Positions 44,987-53,018 of a DNA stretch of 64,000 nucleotides are shown here, piece by piece (the first letter of the stretch is position 1; every line of letters begins with the position of its first letter). Source of the stretch: Leisingera daeponensis DSM 23529 (lineage in GTDB: Bacteria; Pseudomonadota; Alphaproteobacteria; Rhodobacterales; Rhodobacteraceae). Location: contig NZ_KI421500.1 of NCBI RefSeq assembly GCF_000473145.1, forward strand, positions 2,381,725 to 2,445,724, given 5' to 3'. The position numbers were made by a program, and so were the translations under genes. The notes beneath the pieces are model-generated. The model did no database searches. It was not told the DNA's origin and saw nothing but the letters and a program-made list of their open reading frames with translations.

Positions 44987-46708
44987 ATGAGTACGCCATC
45001 ATCCGGCGCGCTGAGCTTTCTGCACAAGGAACACATCACCGCCGAACCCGGCTTCAACCGCTGGCGGGTGCCGCCGGCTTCCATCGCCATCCACCTCTGC
45101 ATCGGCTCGGTTTATGCCTGGTCGGTGTTCAACCCGCCGCTGACCCGCGAGCTGGGGGTGGTCGCCTCCAGCGCCGACGACTGGAGCCTCAGCTCTGTTG
45201 TCTGGATCTTTTCGGTGGCTATCGTCTTCCTCGGGCTGGCTGCCGCCTTTGCCGGCAAATGGCTGGAGGAAGTCGGCCCGCGCATGGTCGGTGTCGTGGC
45301 CGCCCTGCTGTGGGGCGGCGGCTTCATTGTCGGCTCATTCGGCATCTCCAGCCATCAGCTGTGGCTGGTCTATCTGGGTTACGGCGTGCTTGGCGGCTGC
45401 GGGCTGGGACTGGGCTATGTCTCGCCGGTGTCAACGCTGATCCGCTGGTTTCCGGACCGGCGCGGCATGGCAACCGGCATGGCGATCATGGGCTTTGGCG
45501 GCGGCGCGATGATCGCCGCTCCGGTCAAGGGCTGGCTGCTGGACCTCTATGAAACGGCCCCCACCTATCTTGGCGCCAGGGACGCGGTGCAGACCGTGGT
45601 CGAAAACGGACGGGTCTTTGCGGAAACCGCGCAAGGCAAGATCGAGGTGGTGATCGCCAGCGCAGCCCAGGCCGCCGAGTTCGGCGGTGAGGCCGGCGCT
45701 TATGTGGTGGGAACCGGCAATACCGGCGCGGCCCAGACCTTCATGACCTTGGGGATCGTGTATTTCGTGGTGATGATCCTGGCCGCTTTCCAGTACCGGG
45801 TCCCGGCCAAGAACTGGAAACCTGAGGGCTGGGAGCCTAAACCCGCCGCCTCGGGGCTGGTAACGCAGAACGACGTGCATATCGACCAGGCACTGAAGAC
45901 ACCGCAGTTCTGGCAGCTGTGGGTGATGCTGTGCTTCAACGTGACCGCAGGCATCGGCGTGATCGGGGTCGCCAAGACAATGATGTCCGAGATCTTCGGC
46001 TCGGTGATGCCCTTGGTGGCAACCGCTGCCTTTGCCTCGACTTATGTCCTGATGATTTCGGTCTTCAACATGATCGGCCGGTTCTTCTGGGCCTCTGCCT
46101 CGGATTACATCGGGCGCAAGGCGACCTACATGTGCTTCTTCGTTCTGGGCACCGCGCTCTACCTGTCGATCCCCTACTTTGCCTCTGCCGCCGCGGCCAA
46201 CCCCTCGCTGGTCTATCTGATGGGCTTCTACCTGGCGACGATGCTGATCTTCTCGATGTACGGCGGCGGTTTCGCCACGATCCCGGCCTATCTCGCCGAC
46301 ATGTTCGGCACCATGCATGTCGGCGGCATCCATGGCCGCCTGCTGACCGCCTGGTCGACTGCGGGCGTGCTTGGGCCGCTGGCGATTACCTCGCTGCGCC
46401 AGATGTCGGTGACCAGCGCGGTCCAGGACCTGGCCGCCAAGGTGGATCCTGCCGCCTTCGCCGCCAAATTCGGCGCGCCTGTCGCGCAGCTGGACCAGCT
46501 GGTGGCGGCCAAGACCGTGACCATTGCCAAGCTGATGGAAATCGCGCCAGCCGGCACCGTGGACCCGACCCCCAGCCTGTATAATACAACGATGTATTGC
46601 ATGGCGGCGCTGCTGGCGGTGGCCTTCTTCGCCAACCTCTTCATGCGCCCGGTGAAGGAGCACCACCACCATGACGACCCGGAGCTTCAGGCCGTTCCGG
46701 GAGAGTAA
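44987..46708 (+). CDS. OFA-family (oxalate/formate antiporter-like) MFS transporter
   Basis: A 573-residue 12-helix transporter. It opens GFNRWRVPPASIAIHLCIGSVYAWSVFNPPL, the OFA hallmark, with WFPDRRGMATGMAIMGFGGGAM and AYLADMFGTMHVGGIHGRLLTAWSTAG. A loop of about 90 residues between helices 6 and 7 and a His-rich tail (HHHHDD) are notable. GGGAGG precedes the ATG. It is probably the target of the upstream two-component system. Substrate is a small carboxylate by family, exact one unknown. Confidence 0.9.
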   Translation: MSTPSSGALSFLHKEHITAEPGFNRWRVPPASIAIHLCIGSVYAWSVFNPPLTRELGVVASSADDWSLSSVVWIFSVAIVFLGLAAAFAGKWLEEVGPRMVGVVAALLWGGGFIVGSFGISSHQLWLVYLGYGVLGGCGLGLGYVSPVSTLIRWFPDRRGMATGMAIMGFGGGAMIAAPVKGWLLDLYETAPTYLGARDAVQTVVENGRVFAETAQGKIEVVIASAAQAAEFGGEAGAYVVGTGNTGAAQTFMTLGIVYFVVMILAAFQYRVPAKNWKPEGWEPKPAASGLVTQNDVHIDQALKTPQFWQLWVMLCFNVTAGIGVIGVAKTMMSEIFGSVMPLVATAAFASTYVLMISVFNMIGRFFWASASDYIGRKATYMCFFVLGTALYLSIPYFASAAAANPSLVYLMGFYLATMLIFSMYGGGFATIPAYLADMFGTMHVGGIHGRLLTAWSTAGVLGPLAITSLRQMSVTSAVQDLAAKVDPAAFAAKFGAPVAQLDQLVAAKTVTIAKLMEIAPAGTVDPTPSLYNTTMYCMAALLAVAFFANLFMRPVKEHHHHDDPELQAVPGE

Positions 46709-46715
46709 CACCGCC

Positions 46716-46742
46716 AGCCGGGGCGCCCTCAGCGCCCCGGCT
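46716..46742 (+). terminator. Stem-loop downstream of the OFA transporter
   Basis: AGCCGGGGCGC pairs with GCGCCCCGGCT (11 bp) around CCTCA. No T-run. Confidence 0.6.
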
Positions 46743-46840
46743 GCACATGCAGCCTGCATTCAAGACAGCCGGTTTCCGGACAGCCGCGCCTCCGCTCCGC
46801 TCTAGCGCGCCTGGCATCTTCCGTTTGATTGGTCCGACTG

Positions 46841-46988
46841 CCCTCCGGAAGACACGAGGTCTTCCGAAATGAAAATCAGGAAGGCTTCGCCACTGGCGGA
46901 ACAGGAGGCGCGAGCGGGGATGCTGGAGACACGAAAAGGGGAAAGGTTCTGCCGCAAATGGCAAAACTATGTGCCGCGCGACAAGAAG
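46841..46988. repeat. 148-bp repeat, copy A
   Basis: From CCCTCCGGAAGACACGAGG to CGACAAGAAG it matches 51290-51437 at about 93 percent by eye, with two compensating single-base indels. No complete protein is encoded by it. An 18-bp part of its left flank (TTCCGTTTGATTGGTCCG at 46819) recurs at 51099. Confidence 0.85.
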
Positions 46989-47018
46989 TGTCGGGCGACA
47001 CATAGTTTTTCCTTTTTG
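46967..47018 (+). terminator. 17-bp stem hairpin at the end of repeat copy A
   Basis: Left arm CTATGTGCCGCGCGACA (46967-46983), loop AGAAG, right arm TGTCGGGCGACACATAG (46989-47005), then TTTTTCCTTTTT. Two mismatches in the left arm; copy B has the left-arm version that would match perfectly. Confidence 0.7.
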
Positions 47019-47342
47019 GGAAACTTGGGTGTTTGATTTTAAAGGGAAATATTTTAATCCGACGCAGCAAAGTTACCTTTAGCGACTCATAGATTTTCCT
47101 TCGGATGAAGCAGACATTCATGCCGCGCGCGGCGAAATCGGGCTTCGAGCCCAATTTACCGAGCGAGCAGTTGCAGAATTTCGCAGCGGCAGCGAAATCG
47201 TGAGAGAAAGATGCGGACGATAGCTGCCGTCAACTTTTGGGACCTACTGCATTGCCGCTTCTCCAGTGCAGACATTGATCTACTTGTAGAGGACGCATCC
47301 CCTGAGCTCCACAGGAGAGGCGTGAACACGAAACGGCCCAAT

Positions 47343-47663
47343 CTACGAACTTGTTCCAACTGGCGCGCGGTTGATCTGGCTAAGTTCTTCCATCACGTCA
47401 AACACGTGATCGCTGACGACCTTGATGCCGATCGCGTTCAGGCGCGGGATATGCATGGCCTTGTAGGCCTCCAGATGCTCAAGATCCTTGAACAGATAGG
47501 TGGAGCCAAAGTGATTAGTGCTGGCCTCATGGGTCCAGATTTTCCAGACAACACCCGGTTCCTGGGCAATGCTTTCGGCAAGCTGTTTGGCGCCTTGGAG
47601 GAATTCTTCGGTGACGGGGCCATCATAGGTGAGGTGGATGTCCCAGATTTTCTGAGTGCTCAT
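47343..47663 (-). CDS. YdhR-like putative monooxygenase
   Basis: A 106-residue protein in the YdhR/ABM dimeric alpha-beta barrel group: IWDIHLTYDGPVTEEFLQGAKQLAESIAQEPGVVWKIW, then YLFKDLEHLEAYKAMHIPRLNAIGI. AAGGA lies 7 bp before the ATG at 47663; the longer frame is unsupported. It is the third gene of a minus-strand unit after a MarR regulator and a membrane protein. Confidence 0.82.
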   Translation of the reverse strand: MSTQKIWDIHLTYDGPVTEEFLQGAKQLAESIAQEPGVVWKIWTHEASTNHFGSTYLFKDLEHLEAYKAMHIPRLNAIGIKVVSDHVFDVMEELSQINRAPVGTSS

Positions 47664-47721
47664 TAGTTTGTCCTTTTGGAAGCTGTGACCGCGCGGGCAG
47701 CGGCGATAGTGCTGTCGCGGG

Positions 47722-48096
47722 TCAGCCCTTGCGAAGCTGCAGGAAGCAGAGAACCGAAAGCAGGGCGAAGAAGGCGGGGTCCGACCAGCCGAAGCCGGTG
47801 AAGATGCCGGTGACGCCAGCATAAAATGTGACTGCCAGCCCCAGGAGGTTGGTCCACATCAGGCCGGTCAGGATCTTGCGGCCCTCTTTGCTGCCGGAGG
47901 GCGCATCGCGGAACAGGAAGCTGATGACGGAGATGCCGCCAAGAAAGATACTGTTGTGCTGCGACAGGAACCAGGCGTAGCGGTCGTTCAGCTCGACGCC
48001 GTAGTTGGGCCACAGCAGCCCGGGCGCAAAGAACAGCGCCAGAGCGAAGAACGCGTAGATCACGCTGTGCGTTGTCAGAAAGGTGCGGTTACTCAT
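47722..48096 (-). CDS. Four-helix membrane protein
   Basis: A 124-residue protein with four hydrophobic segments (SVIYAFFALALFFAPGLLW, HNSIFLGGISVISFLF, ILTGLMWTNLLGLAVTFYAG, PAFFALLSVLCFLQL), similar in style to DUF4345-type proteins. Its start lies inside the end of the MarR gene (8-bp overlap), with AAAGGA as ribosome site. Role unknown. Confidence 0.65.
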   Translation of the reverse strand: MSNRTFLTTHSVIYAFFALALFFAPGLLWPNYGVELNDRYAWFLSQHNSIFLGGISVISFLFRDAPSGSKEGRKILTGLMWTNLLGLAVTFYAGVTGIFTGFGWSDPAFFALLSVLCFLQLRKG

Positions 48097-48553
48097 CGAA
48101 TTGGTCCTTTCGGGGGGGGGTCATGCTGCGGCGAAGCCGGTTCAGCGTTCGGATGGTCTGGCGCTTGCCGTCGGCAGGCAGTCCTTCAAAGATCTCCGCC
48201 AGCGCGGCGTTGTGGACGGGCAGGAAGGTCTCGACCTTTGACCTGCCTTCCGCTGTCAGAGATAGAACGCGGCTGCGCCGGTCCGTGTCGCTGACCGTTT
48301 TTTCGACTAGCCCGGAGCGGACCAGGTTCTTGATCACAACGTCCATGTTGCCGGAGGTTCCAAGTGCCCTTTCCAGCAGCGCATTCACCGTCATTGGGCC
48401 CTTGTTGCTGAGGGTTTCCAACACGTCCCATTGCGATGCGGTCAGCCCTGCGGCCCGGAACGCCGGGCCAATCGCCCGATGGAACAGCTGGGCACTGCGC
48501 AGGAGGGCCAGAACCAGGGCCATGTTTTCGCGGTTATGTGGGTCTCGTTTCAT
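48089..48553 (-). CDS. MarR-family regulator with C9 tract
   Basis: A 154-residue regulator. HTH: LTASQWDVLETLSNKGPMTVNALLERALGTSGNMDVVIKNLVRSGLVEKTVSDTDRRSRVLSLTAEG (about 38-103). The start at 48553 is preferred; upstream codons lack family support. A run of nine C residues (48112-48120 on the plus strand as G9) codes for the last Pro residues. Slippage would change the final residues and the junction with the next gene. Confidence 0.87.
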   Translation of the reverse strand: MKRDPHNRENMALVLALLRSAQLFHRAIGPAFRAAGLTASQWDVLETLSNKGPMTVNALLERALGTSGNMDVVIKNLVRSGLVEKTVSDTDRRSRVLSLTAEGRSKVETFLPVHNAALAEIFEGLPADGKRQTIRTLNRLRRSMTPPRKDQFDE

Positions 48554-48558
48554 GCCAC

Positions 48559-48585
48559 GGTAATTATCCCTACATAGTGGTAATT
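48559..48585. promoter_or_regulatory. Repeat operator upstream of the C9-tract marR
   Basis: GGTAATT occurs twice (48559-48565, 48579-48585), 20 bp apart, and ATTATCCC/GTGGTAAT form an imperfect dyad within it, 6-32 bp before the MarR start. Likely autoregulation site. Confidence 0.45.
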
Positions 48586-48676
48586 CAAGGCGCTCATGCA
48601 AGAAAAGGAAGGGCCTTTACGCCATGGCTTTGTTTTTCCTAAGTAATAACCGGGTTCGCCAGGAAGCCCCGCTGCG

Positions 48677-48837
48677 CTATTCGCACAGCAGAGCCTTGAA
48701 GATATCGAAATGATCCATCCTGCCGGTGATGTCCCGGCCATTGGGGACGAAGTATTCTCCGCCGTCGTTCAGCAGCGCCCGCAACAGGTCCTGAACCGTT
48801 GTGCCAGCGTCGCGCACCCGCGCACTGGAGAGGGTGC
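48677..48837 (-). pseudogene. Unidentified C-terminal gene fragment after betI-like gene
   Basis: Reading leftward to a TAG at 48677-48679, the frame gives TLSSARVRDAGTTVQDLLRA, then LLNDGGEYFVPNGRDITGRM and DHFDIFKALLCE. It looks like genuine protein coding but has no start and begins at the tail of the TetR gene. I cannot name the parent family. The following 48586-48676 has nothing else. Confidence 0.4.
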
Positions 48838-49467
48838 TCAGCTTCCAGACGATTCCTTCGGATCGGCAAGCATAACGTTCTCCAGCGAGGTGCCGGGAAG
48901 CACCGCGGCGAGGTGGTCATAGGCAAGCTGCAGCGCCATCCTGGAAGTCAGGGATTTGTCTCCCAGCGCCAGCCGGACCCAGAACCCGTCAATCAGCGCA
49001 GAAAGCGTCACCGCGATTTTCTGGGCCTCCGCTTCCGGCACAAGCGGCCTCAACCCGGACAAAAGGTTCGAGTGCATGCGGGCGTGGATAATCGTCTGGA
49101 GGCGCGCAAGACGCGGCGCTTTGGGGGCCTCGGCGCAGAGCGATAGCCAGGCATTGCCATTCGGCGGCGAAAAGAACTCTTCGCTCAGATTTGCCTCGAC
49201 AACGGCCCAGATGCGCTGAAACGGCGAGGCCGCCGTGTTCAGCCGCTTCACCACCGCAAGGCGCAGAGTCGCATTGCCTTCGCGCATAGCTTCCTCGAAC
49301 AGCTCCTGCTTGTTGCGAAAGTAATGCAGCACAATGCTTTTCGAGGCTCCGGCTTCCTTTGCAACCTTTTCCAGCGTCGTCGCCGAAGCGCCTTCCCGCT
49401 GCATCACAGCAAAGGCCGCCTGCCGAAGTTCACTGCGCCGGATATCACTGATCTTGCTGAGTGCCAT
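48838..49467 (-). CDS. TetR-family regulator (BetI-like)
   Basis: A 209-residue repressor. HTH: RRSELRQAAFAVMQREGASATTLEKVAKEAGASKSIVLHYFRNKQELFEEAM (about 10-62). The C-terminal domain has the BetI-like WLSLCAEAPKAPRLARLQTIIHARM and ALIDGFWVRLAL. BetI senses choline, but no choline genes are adjacent, so the ligand is unsure. It is divergent from the exported hydrolase. Confidence 0.85.
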   Translation of the reverse strand: MALSKISDIRRSELRQAAFAVMQREGASATTLEKVAKEAGASKSIVLHYFRNKQELFEEAMREGNATLRLAVVKRLNTAASPFQRIWAVVEANLSEEFFSPPNGNAWLSLCAEAPKAPRLARLQTIIHARMHSNLLSGLRPLVPEAEAQKIAVTLSALIDGFWVRLALGDKSLTSRMALQLAYDHLAAVLPGTSLENVMLADPKESSGS

Positions 49468-49519
49468 GCGATCCTCTCCTCAGCTTCTTATTGACAAACT
49501 GCAAGGAAGGTTCAAGTGT

Positions 49520-49546
49520 TGACCCGTTGGTCAGCAAATAGACCAA
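49520..49546. promoter_or_regulatory. TetR-type operators in the divergent spacer
   Basis: TTGGTC-N8-GACCAA (49527-49546) is a perfect dyad overlapping TGACC-CGTT-GGTCA (49520-49533). A TTGACA at 49491 fits a -35 for the hydrolase. Both dyads share GGTC half-sites. Confidence 0.55.
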
Positions 49547-49575
49547 TAGAACAATTTTCATCGAGGAGGAGAACC

Positions 49576-50466
49576 ATGTTCAGAAAACTTGCTCCGCTCG
49601 GCGCAGCATTGGGCCTGCTTCTGAGCGCGTCCAACCTGTGGGCGGAAGACATCCCGGTGCCCAGCCAGGCAGGATGGGCCGGCGCAAAGAAGACGGTGAA
49701 CCTGCCGAATGGCATCACGATGGCCTATTCGGAAATGGGCGACTCAGAAGGCGATCCGCTTGTTCTGATCCACGGGTACTCTGACAACAGCCGCAGCTGG
49801 TCGCTCCTCGCGCCCTATCTGACGGAGCGCCACATCTACGCGATCGACCTGCGCGGCCACGGCAAGTCCAGCGCGCCGGAATGCTGCTATGCCTATACTG
49901 ACTTGGCATATGACGTGCATCTGTTTCTCGAGGCGCTGGACATCGCGAAAGCGGACATCGTGGGCCATTCCCTTGGGTCACTCACGACTCAGCTGTTGTC
50001 GGCCCAACATCCTGAGCAGGTGAAAAAGGCGGTCTTGCTTTCCTCCACCGTCGAGACAGGCAGCGGGCCAGGCAGCTGGCTCTGGGGCAACATTATGCCG
50101 CTTCAGCCGCCGATCGACCCGAACGGCCAGTTCATGATGGACTGGTACTGGAACCCCAACCCCGTGGACCAGGATTTTGTCAGCGCAGAAAGAACGGAAA
50201 GCGCGGCGATGCCGATCCATGTTTGGAGGGGTGTGCTTTGGGGAACAGCGCTCGGGAGTCTTTCCGCCTTCACTGGCCTCGTTGAAGCCCCCATGCTGAT
50301 TGTCTGGGGAGATCAGGACCAGCTCTTTGATGCAGCGCATCAGGAGAACTTGAAACAGGCCTATCCAAATGCTCGTTTCGAAACCTTCGAAGGGGCTGGG
50401 CATAATATGTTCTGGGAAATGCCGGAACAGGCCGCTGCGACCATTTCCGACTTCCTGGATGGCTGA
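49576..50466 (+). CDS. Exported alpha/beta hydrolase
   Basis: A 296-residue hydrolase with a signal peptide (MFRKLAPLGAALGLLLSASNLWA). Catalytic set: oxyanion HGYSDNSRSW, nucleophile Ser in GHSLGS, acid in VWGDQDQLFD, His in GAGHNMFWE. GAGGAGGAG precedes the ATG at 49576. It probably acts in the periplasm on an unknown ester or halide. It is controlled by the divergent TetR-type regulator. Confidence 0.87.
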   Translation: MFRKLAPLGAALGLLLSASNLWAEDIPVPSQAGWAGAKKTVNLPNGITMAYSEMGDSEGDPLVLIHGYSDNSRSWSLLAPYLTERHIYAIDLRGHGKSSAPECCYAYTDLAYDVHLFLEALDIAKADIVGHSLGSLTTQLLSAQHPEQVKKAVLLSSTVETGSGPGSWLWGNIMPLQPPIDPNGQFMMDWYWNPNPVDQDFVSAERTESAAMPIHVWRGVLWGTALGSLSAFTGLVEAPMLIVWGDQDQLFDAAHQENLKQAYPNARFETFEGAGHNMFWEMPEQAAATISDFLDG

Positions 50467-51441
50467 GAGGCAGAGCCTGCAGCAAGGCTGCAATGCGGTT
50501 TGCTGCAGGCAATCAAACGGACTGTTCCGCAGTTTTGCGCTACGGCCGTTCAACTCCCGTTACTGCGCAAAATCGCCACTTTGGCTGTCGATGGCAGCAT
50601 GTGCGGCGAATAGCAGCAAAGTCCGGCGATATGTGAGTTCACGATCCGCGTGGCGAATGGCAAAGGAAGATCTCGTCGGCTGCTTTCCTCCTGCCATTCG
50701 GGCTGGTTCCTGGACTTGGCTGCGCTCGTCTTGAACGCCCCTTCTTGGGTGGGCAAATCCCGAGCTTTCAGCTCGTGAACGGGCTCTATCCGGATACCGA
50801 CTGCATCGGCATCCGGACGGAACCTGAATAGCTCAAACTCCCTGCGGCCCGGGAGCGGCGGAACGCGTCTCGTTCCGAGCCACTTTCCACCGCGGCCACA
50901 AGTCGTTTGAAGTACCCAGTTTCCGCCTCAGAAGGTAACGATCCCTTTTGCAGGAGCAGAACTGGGCTGTTTTGCCGGGGCAACTGCGCCTTCTGTAAGA
51001 GACAGTAGAAATCCGCGCGGCGCGCGCGGATTGCATATCCCAGGAGTCGTGGCAGGGCATCGACGGGCTGCGCCCGCTCCCCCCTGCCACGGCATTTTCC
51101 GTTTGATTGGTCCGCCTGCCATCCGGCCGGCAATCTGAACACGGGTTCTGATGTGGCTCGCGCGTCAGCCTCCACGGAGAAATCCGGTTCCTCCCGCGCC
51201 AGGCGCGGGCCCCTCCCAATTTCACCGCTCCGGCCCCGTGTGTCAGATCACCGCCCGGCCGCAGTCCGGGCTGCGCCCACCCTGCTTTGCCCTCCGGAAA
51301 ACACGAGGTCTTCCGAAGTGAAAATCAGTGAAGGCTTCGCCACTGGCGGAACAGGAGGTGCGAGCGGGGATGCTGGAGACACAAAAAAGGAAAGGTTCTG
51401 CCGCAAATGGCAAAACTATGTGTCGCCCGACAAGAAGGAAG
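50467..51441. other. 975-bp region without intact genes
   Basis: A frame ending at 50831 gives GGQIPSFQLVNGLYPDTDCI then GIRTEPE before a stop, and looks like a lost gene's C-terminus that I cannot name. The remainder holds the 18-bp motif shared with copy A (51099-51116) and repeat copy B. The long plus-strand frame at 51153-51479 is partly tRNA complement (ending GGFEPPTP) and is not a gene. Confidence 0.5.
51290..51437. repeat. 148-bp repeat, copy B
   Basis: Second copy of the element at 46841-46988. It keeps the left hairpin arm (CTATGTGTCGCCCGACA) but the right arm and T-run are absent; the tRNA-Arg gene begins 4 bp later. Confidence 0.85.
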
Positions 51442-51518
51442 TGGCGGACCGAGGAGGATTCGAACCCCCGACCCCTTGATTCGTAGTCAAGTACTCTATC
51501 CAGCTGAGCTATCGGTCC
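51442..51518 (-). tRNA. tRNA-Arg (anticodon ACG)
   Basis: 77 nt with encoded CCA. Acceptor GGACCGA/TCGGTCC. The anticodon stem CTTGA/TCAAG encloses CTACGAA, giving anticodon ACG (inosine at 34 expected) for CGU/CGC/CGA. The T-arm GGGGG-TTCGAAT-CCTCC shows the usual pairing. Confidence 0.96.
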
Positions 51519-51617
51519 ACTGCGGCGGGGTTTATCCATAGCATTGAAAAGGCGCAACCCCAAAAACAAAAATAGTTTCATCCGCCTGTCATATTACCGC
51601 CTGGCCCCGCCCGCGGC

Positions 51618-53003
51618 TCAGATCGTGCCATCGCCCTTCGGCAGCCGGATCTCGAAGACCGTGCCGCCGGGGCCGGTCTGCGTCAGCGTCACCGAGCCGC
51701 CGTGGCCGCGGGCCAGCTCGCCGGCAATCGCCAGCCCCAGCCCGGTGCCGCCCTTGCGGGCGCCGCCCTGGAACGGGGTGAACAGATTGTCCTGCGCCTT
51801 TTTCGGCAGGCCGGGACCGGTGTCCGCCACCGTGATGTACCAGGCGCCTTCCGTCTCGCGGGCGGCCACCGTCACCGTGCCGGCCTGCCCGGTTGCGGCA
51901 ATCGCCTGGCGGGCGTTGCGCACCAGGTTCATGATGATGCGGAACAGTTGCTCCGGATCGGCGCGCAGCATCATCGGCGCGGGCACGGTGTTGATGATCC
52001 CGATCTTGGCGCTGCCGGCCGCCAGCAGCTCGCTTTCGGCGATGTCACCGACGATTTCATGCAGGCAGACCAGCGCAAAGGTCGGCGACGGCTCCTCGGC
52101 GCGGCCAAAGGCCAGCGTGCCCTCGCACAGCGAGACCGCACGGGTGATCGAATTCACCAGCTTCGGCGCCAGGCGGCGCACCAGCGGGTCTTCGCTGCGC
52201 TCGATGCGGTCGGTGAACAGCTGCGCCGAAGTCAGGATGTTGCGCAGATCATGGCTCACCTTAGCCACCGCGCCGCCCAGCTGCGCCAGGCGCTCGCGCT
52301 GCTTCAGCGCGTGGGTCAGCTCGGTCTGCAGCTGCATCAGCGCCTCCTCCGCCTCGCGCAGCTCCACCACGCCGGAGCTGGGATGGATGATGCCGCGCGC
52401 ATCCTCTGGCGCGGCCGCATAGCGCTGCATGTACCCGACCACGCTCTTGATCGGCTTCACCAGCACGATCCGCACCGCGACAAACAGCAAAAGCGCGGTG
52501 AAGATGGAAATCACCGCCGACAGGATCAGGATCCGCACCCCGTAGTCCAGCATGGCCTGGCGCAGGGGCGCGGTCTCCATGGTGACCTCGATCAGCAGGC
52601 CGGCATCGCGCACCGGCGCGCCGATCACCCGGATGATCTCGTTTTCCGGCGTGGCCAGCCGCAGCACCGCATCCTTGATCAGCGTCAGCGCCCCGGCCAT
52701 GCGCAGATCGTAGGTGCCGGAGATCTGCCGCGGGATCGGCGAGGCCAGCATCAGCTGGCGGATCTCGTCGCGGCGCAGCACCACGTTGAAGACGCCCGCG
52801 TTTTCCAAAAGCTCCGCTTCCAGCTCGGTTTCCAGCATGTCGTCCGCCAGCAGCGCCAGCGAGGCGATCTGCGCCCGCTCCAGCCGGTCGGACAGGTAGT
52901 CCACGCGGAACCGGGCGATCGACGGGACGAAGATCAGCACTTCGGCCAGCATCACGAACACCGTGGTCAGGACCAGAAATCTGCCCGAAAGCGTGTTGAG
53001 CAT
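51618..53003 (-). CDS. Sensor histidine kinase
   Basis: A 461-residue membrane kinase: N-terminal helix, periplasmic part of about 140 residues, second helix (ILILSAVISIFTALLLFVAVRIV), HAMP, H-box VSHDLRN and ATP-binding boxes (RNARQAI, DTGPGLP, GGTGLGLAI). No response regulator is adjacent, so it is an orphan here. 15 bp separate it from the upstream oxidoreductase gene. Confidence 0.9.
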   Translation of the reverse strand: MLNTLSGRFLVLTTVFVMLAEVLIFVPSIARFRVDYLSDRLERAQIASLALLADDMLETELEAELLENAGVFNVVLRRDEIRQLMLASPIPRQISGTYDLRMAGALTLIKDAVLRLATPENEIIRVIGAPVRDAGLLIEVTMETAPLRQAMLDYGVRILILSAVISIFTALLLFVAVRIVLVKPIKSVVGYMQRYAAAPEDARGIIHPSSGVVELREAEEALMQLQTELTHALKQRERLAQLGGAVAKVSHDLRNILTSAQLFTDRIERSEDPLVRRLAPKLVNSITRAVSLCEGTLAFGRAEEPSPTFALVCLHEIVGDIAESELLAAGSAKIGIINTVPAPMMLRADPEQLFRIIMNLVRNARQAIAATGQAGTVTVAARETEGAWYITVADTGPGLPKKAQDNLFTPFQGGARKGGTGLGLAIAGELARGHGGSVTLTQTGPGGTVFEIRLPKGDGTI

Positions 53004-53018
53004 CCCGCCGCCCTTACC

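Larger units (their letters stand above)
46709..47342. other. Gene-free accessory region
   Basis: It contains an 11-bp GC stem after the OFA gene, repeat copy A, a terminator-like hairpin and, from about 47020, a clearly AT-richer stretch than the surroundings. An open frame from 47211 (MRTIAAVNFWDLLHCRF...) overlaps the YdhR gene antisense and has no recognisable domain. This looks like remnant accessory DNA. Confidence 0.5.

Noticed and set aside
47211..47666. 151-codon plus-strand frame in the AT-rich block
   Set aside because: Most of it is antisense to the YdhR-like gene and no domain is recognisable.
48639..48926. 95-codon minus-strand ORF after the TetR gene
   Set aside because: Arg/Pro-rich and out of frame with the more protein-like tail at 48677-48837.
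51153..51479. 108-codon frame ending GGFEPPTP
   Set aside because: The end is the complement of tRNA-Arg and the middle is the 148-bp repeat; a classic false gene.
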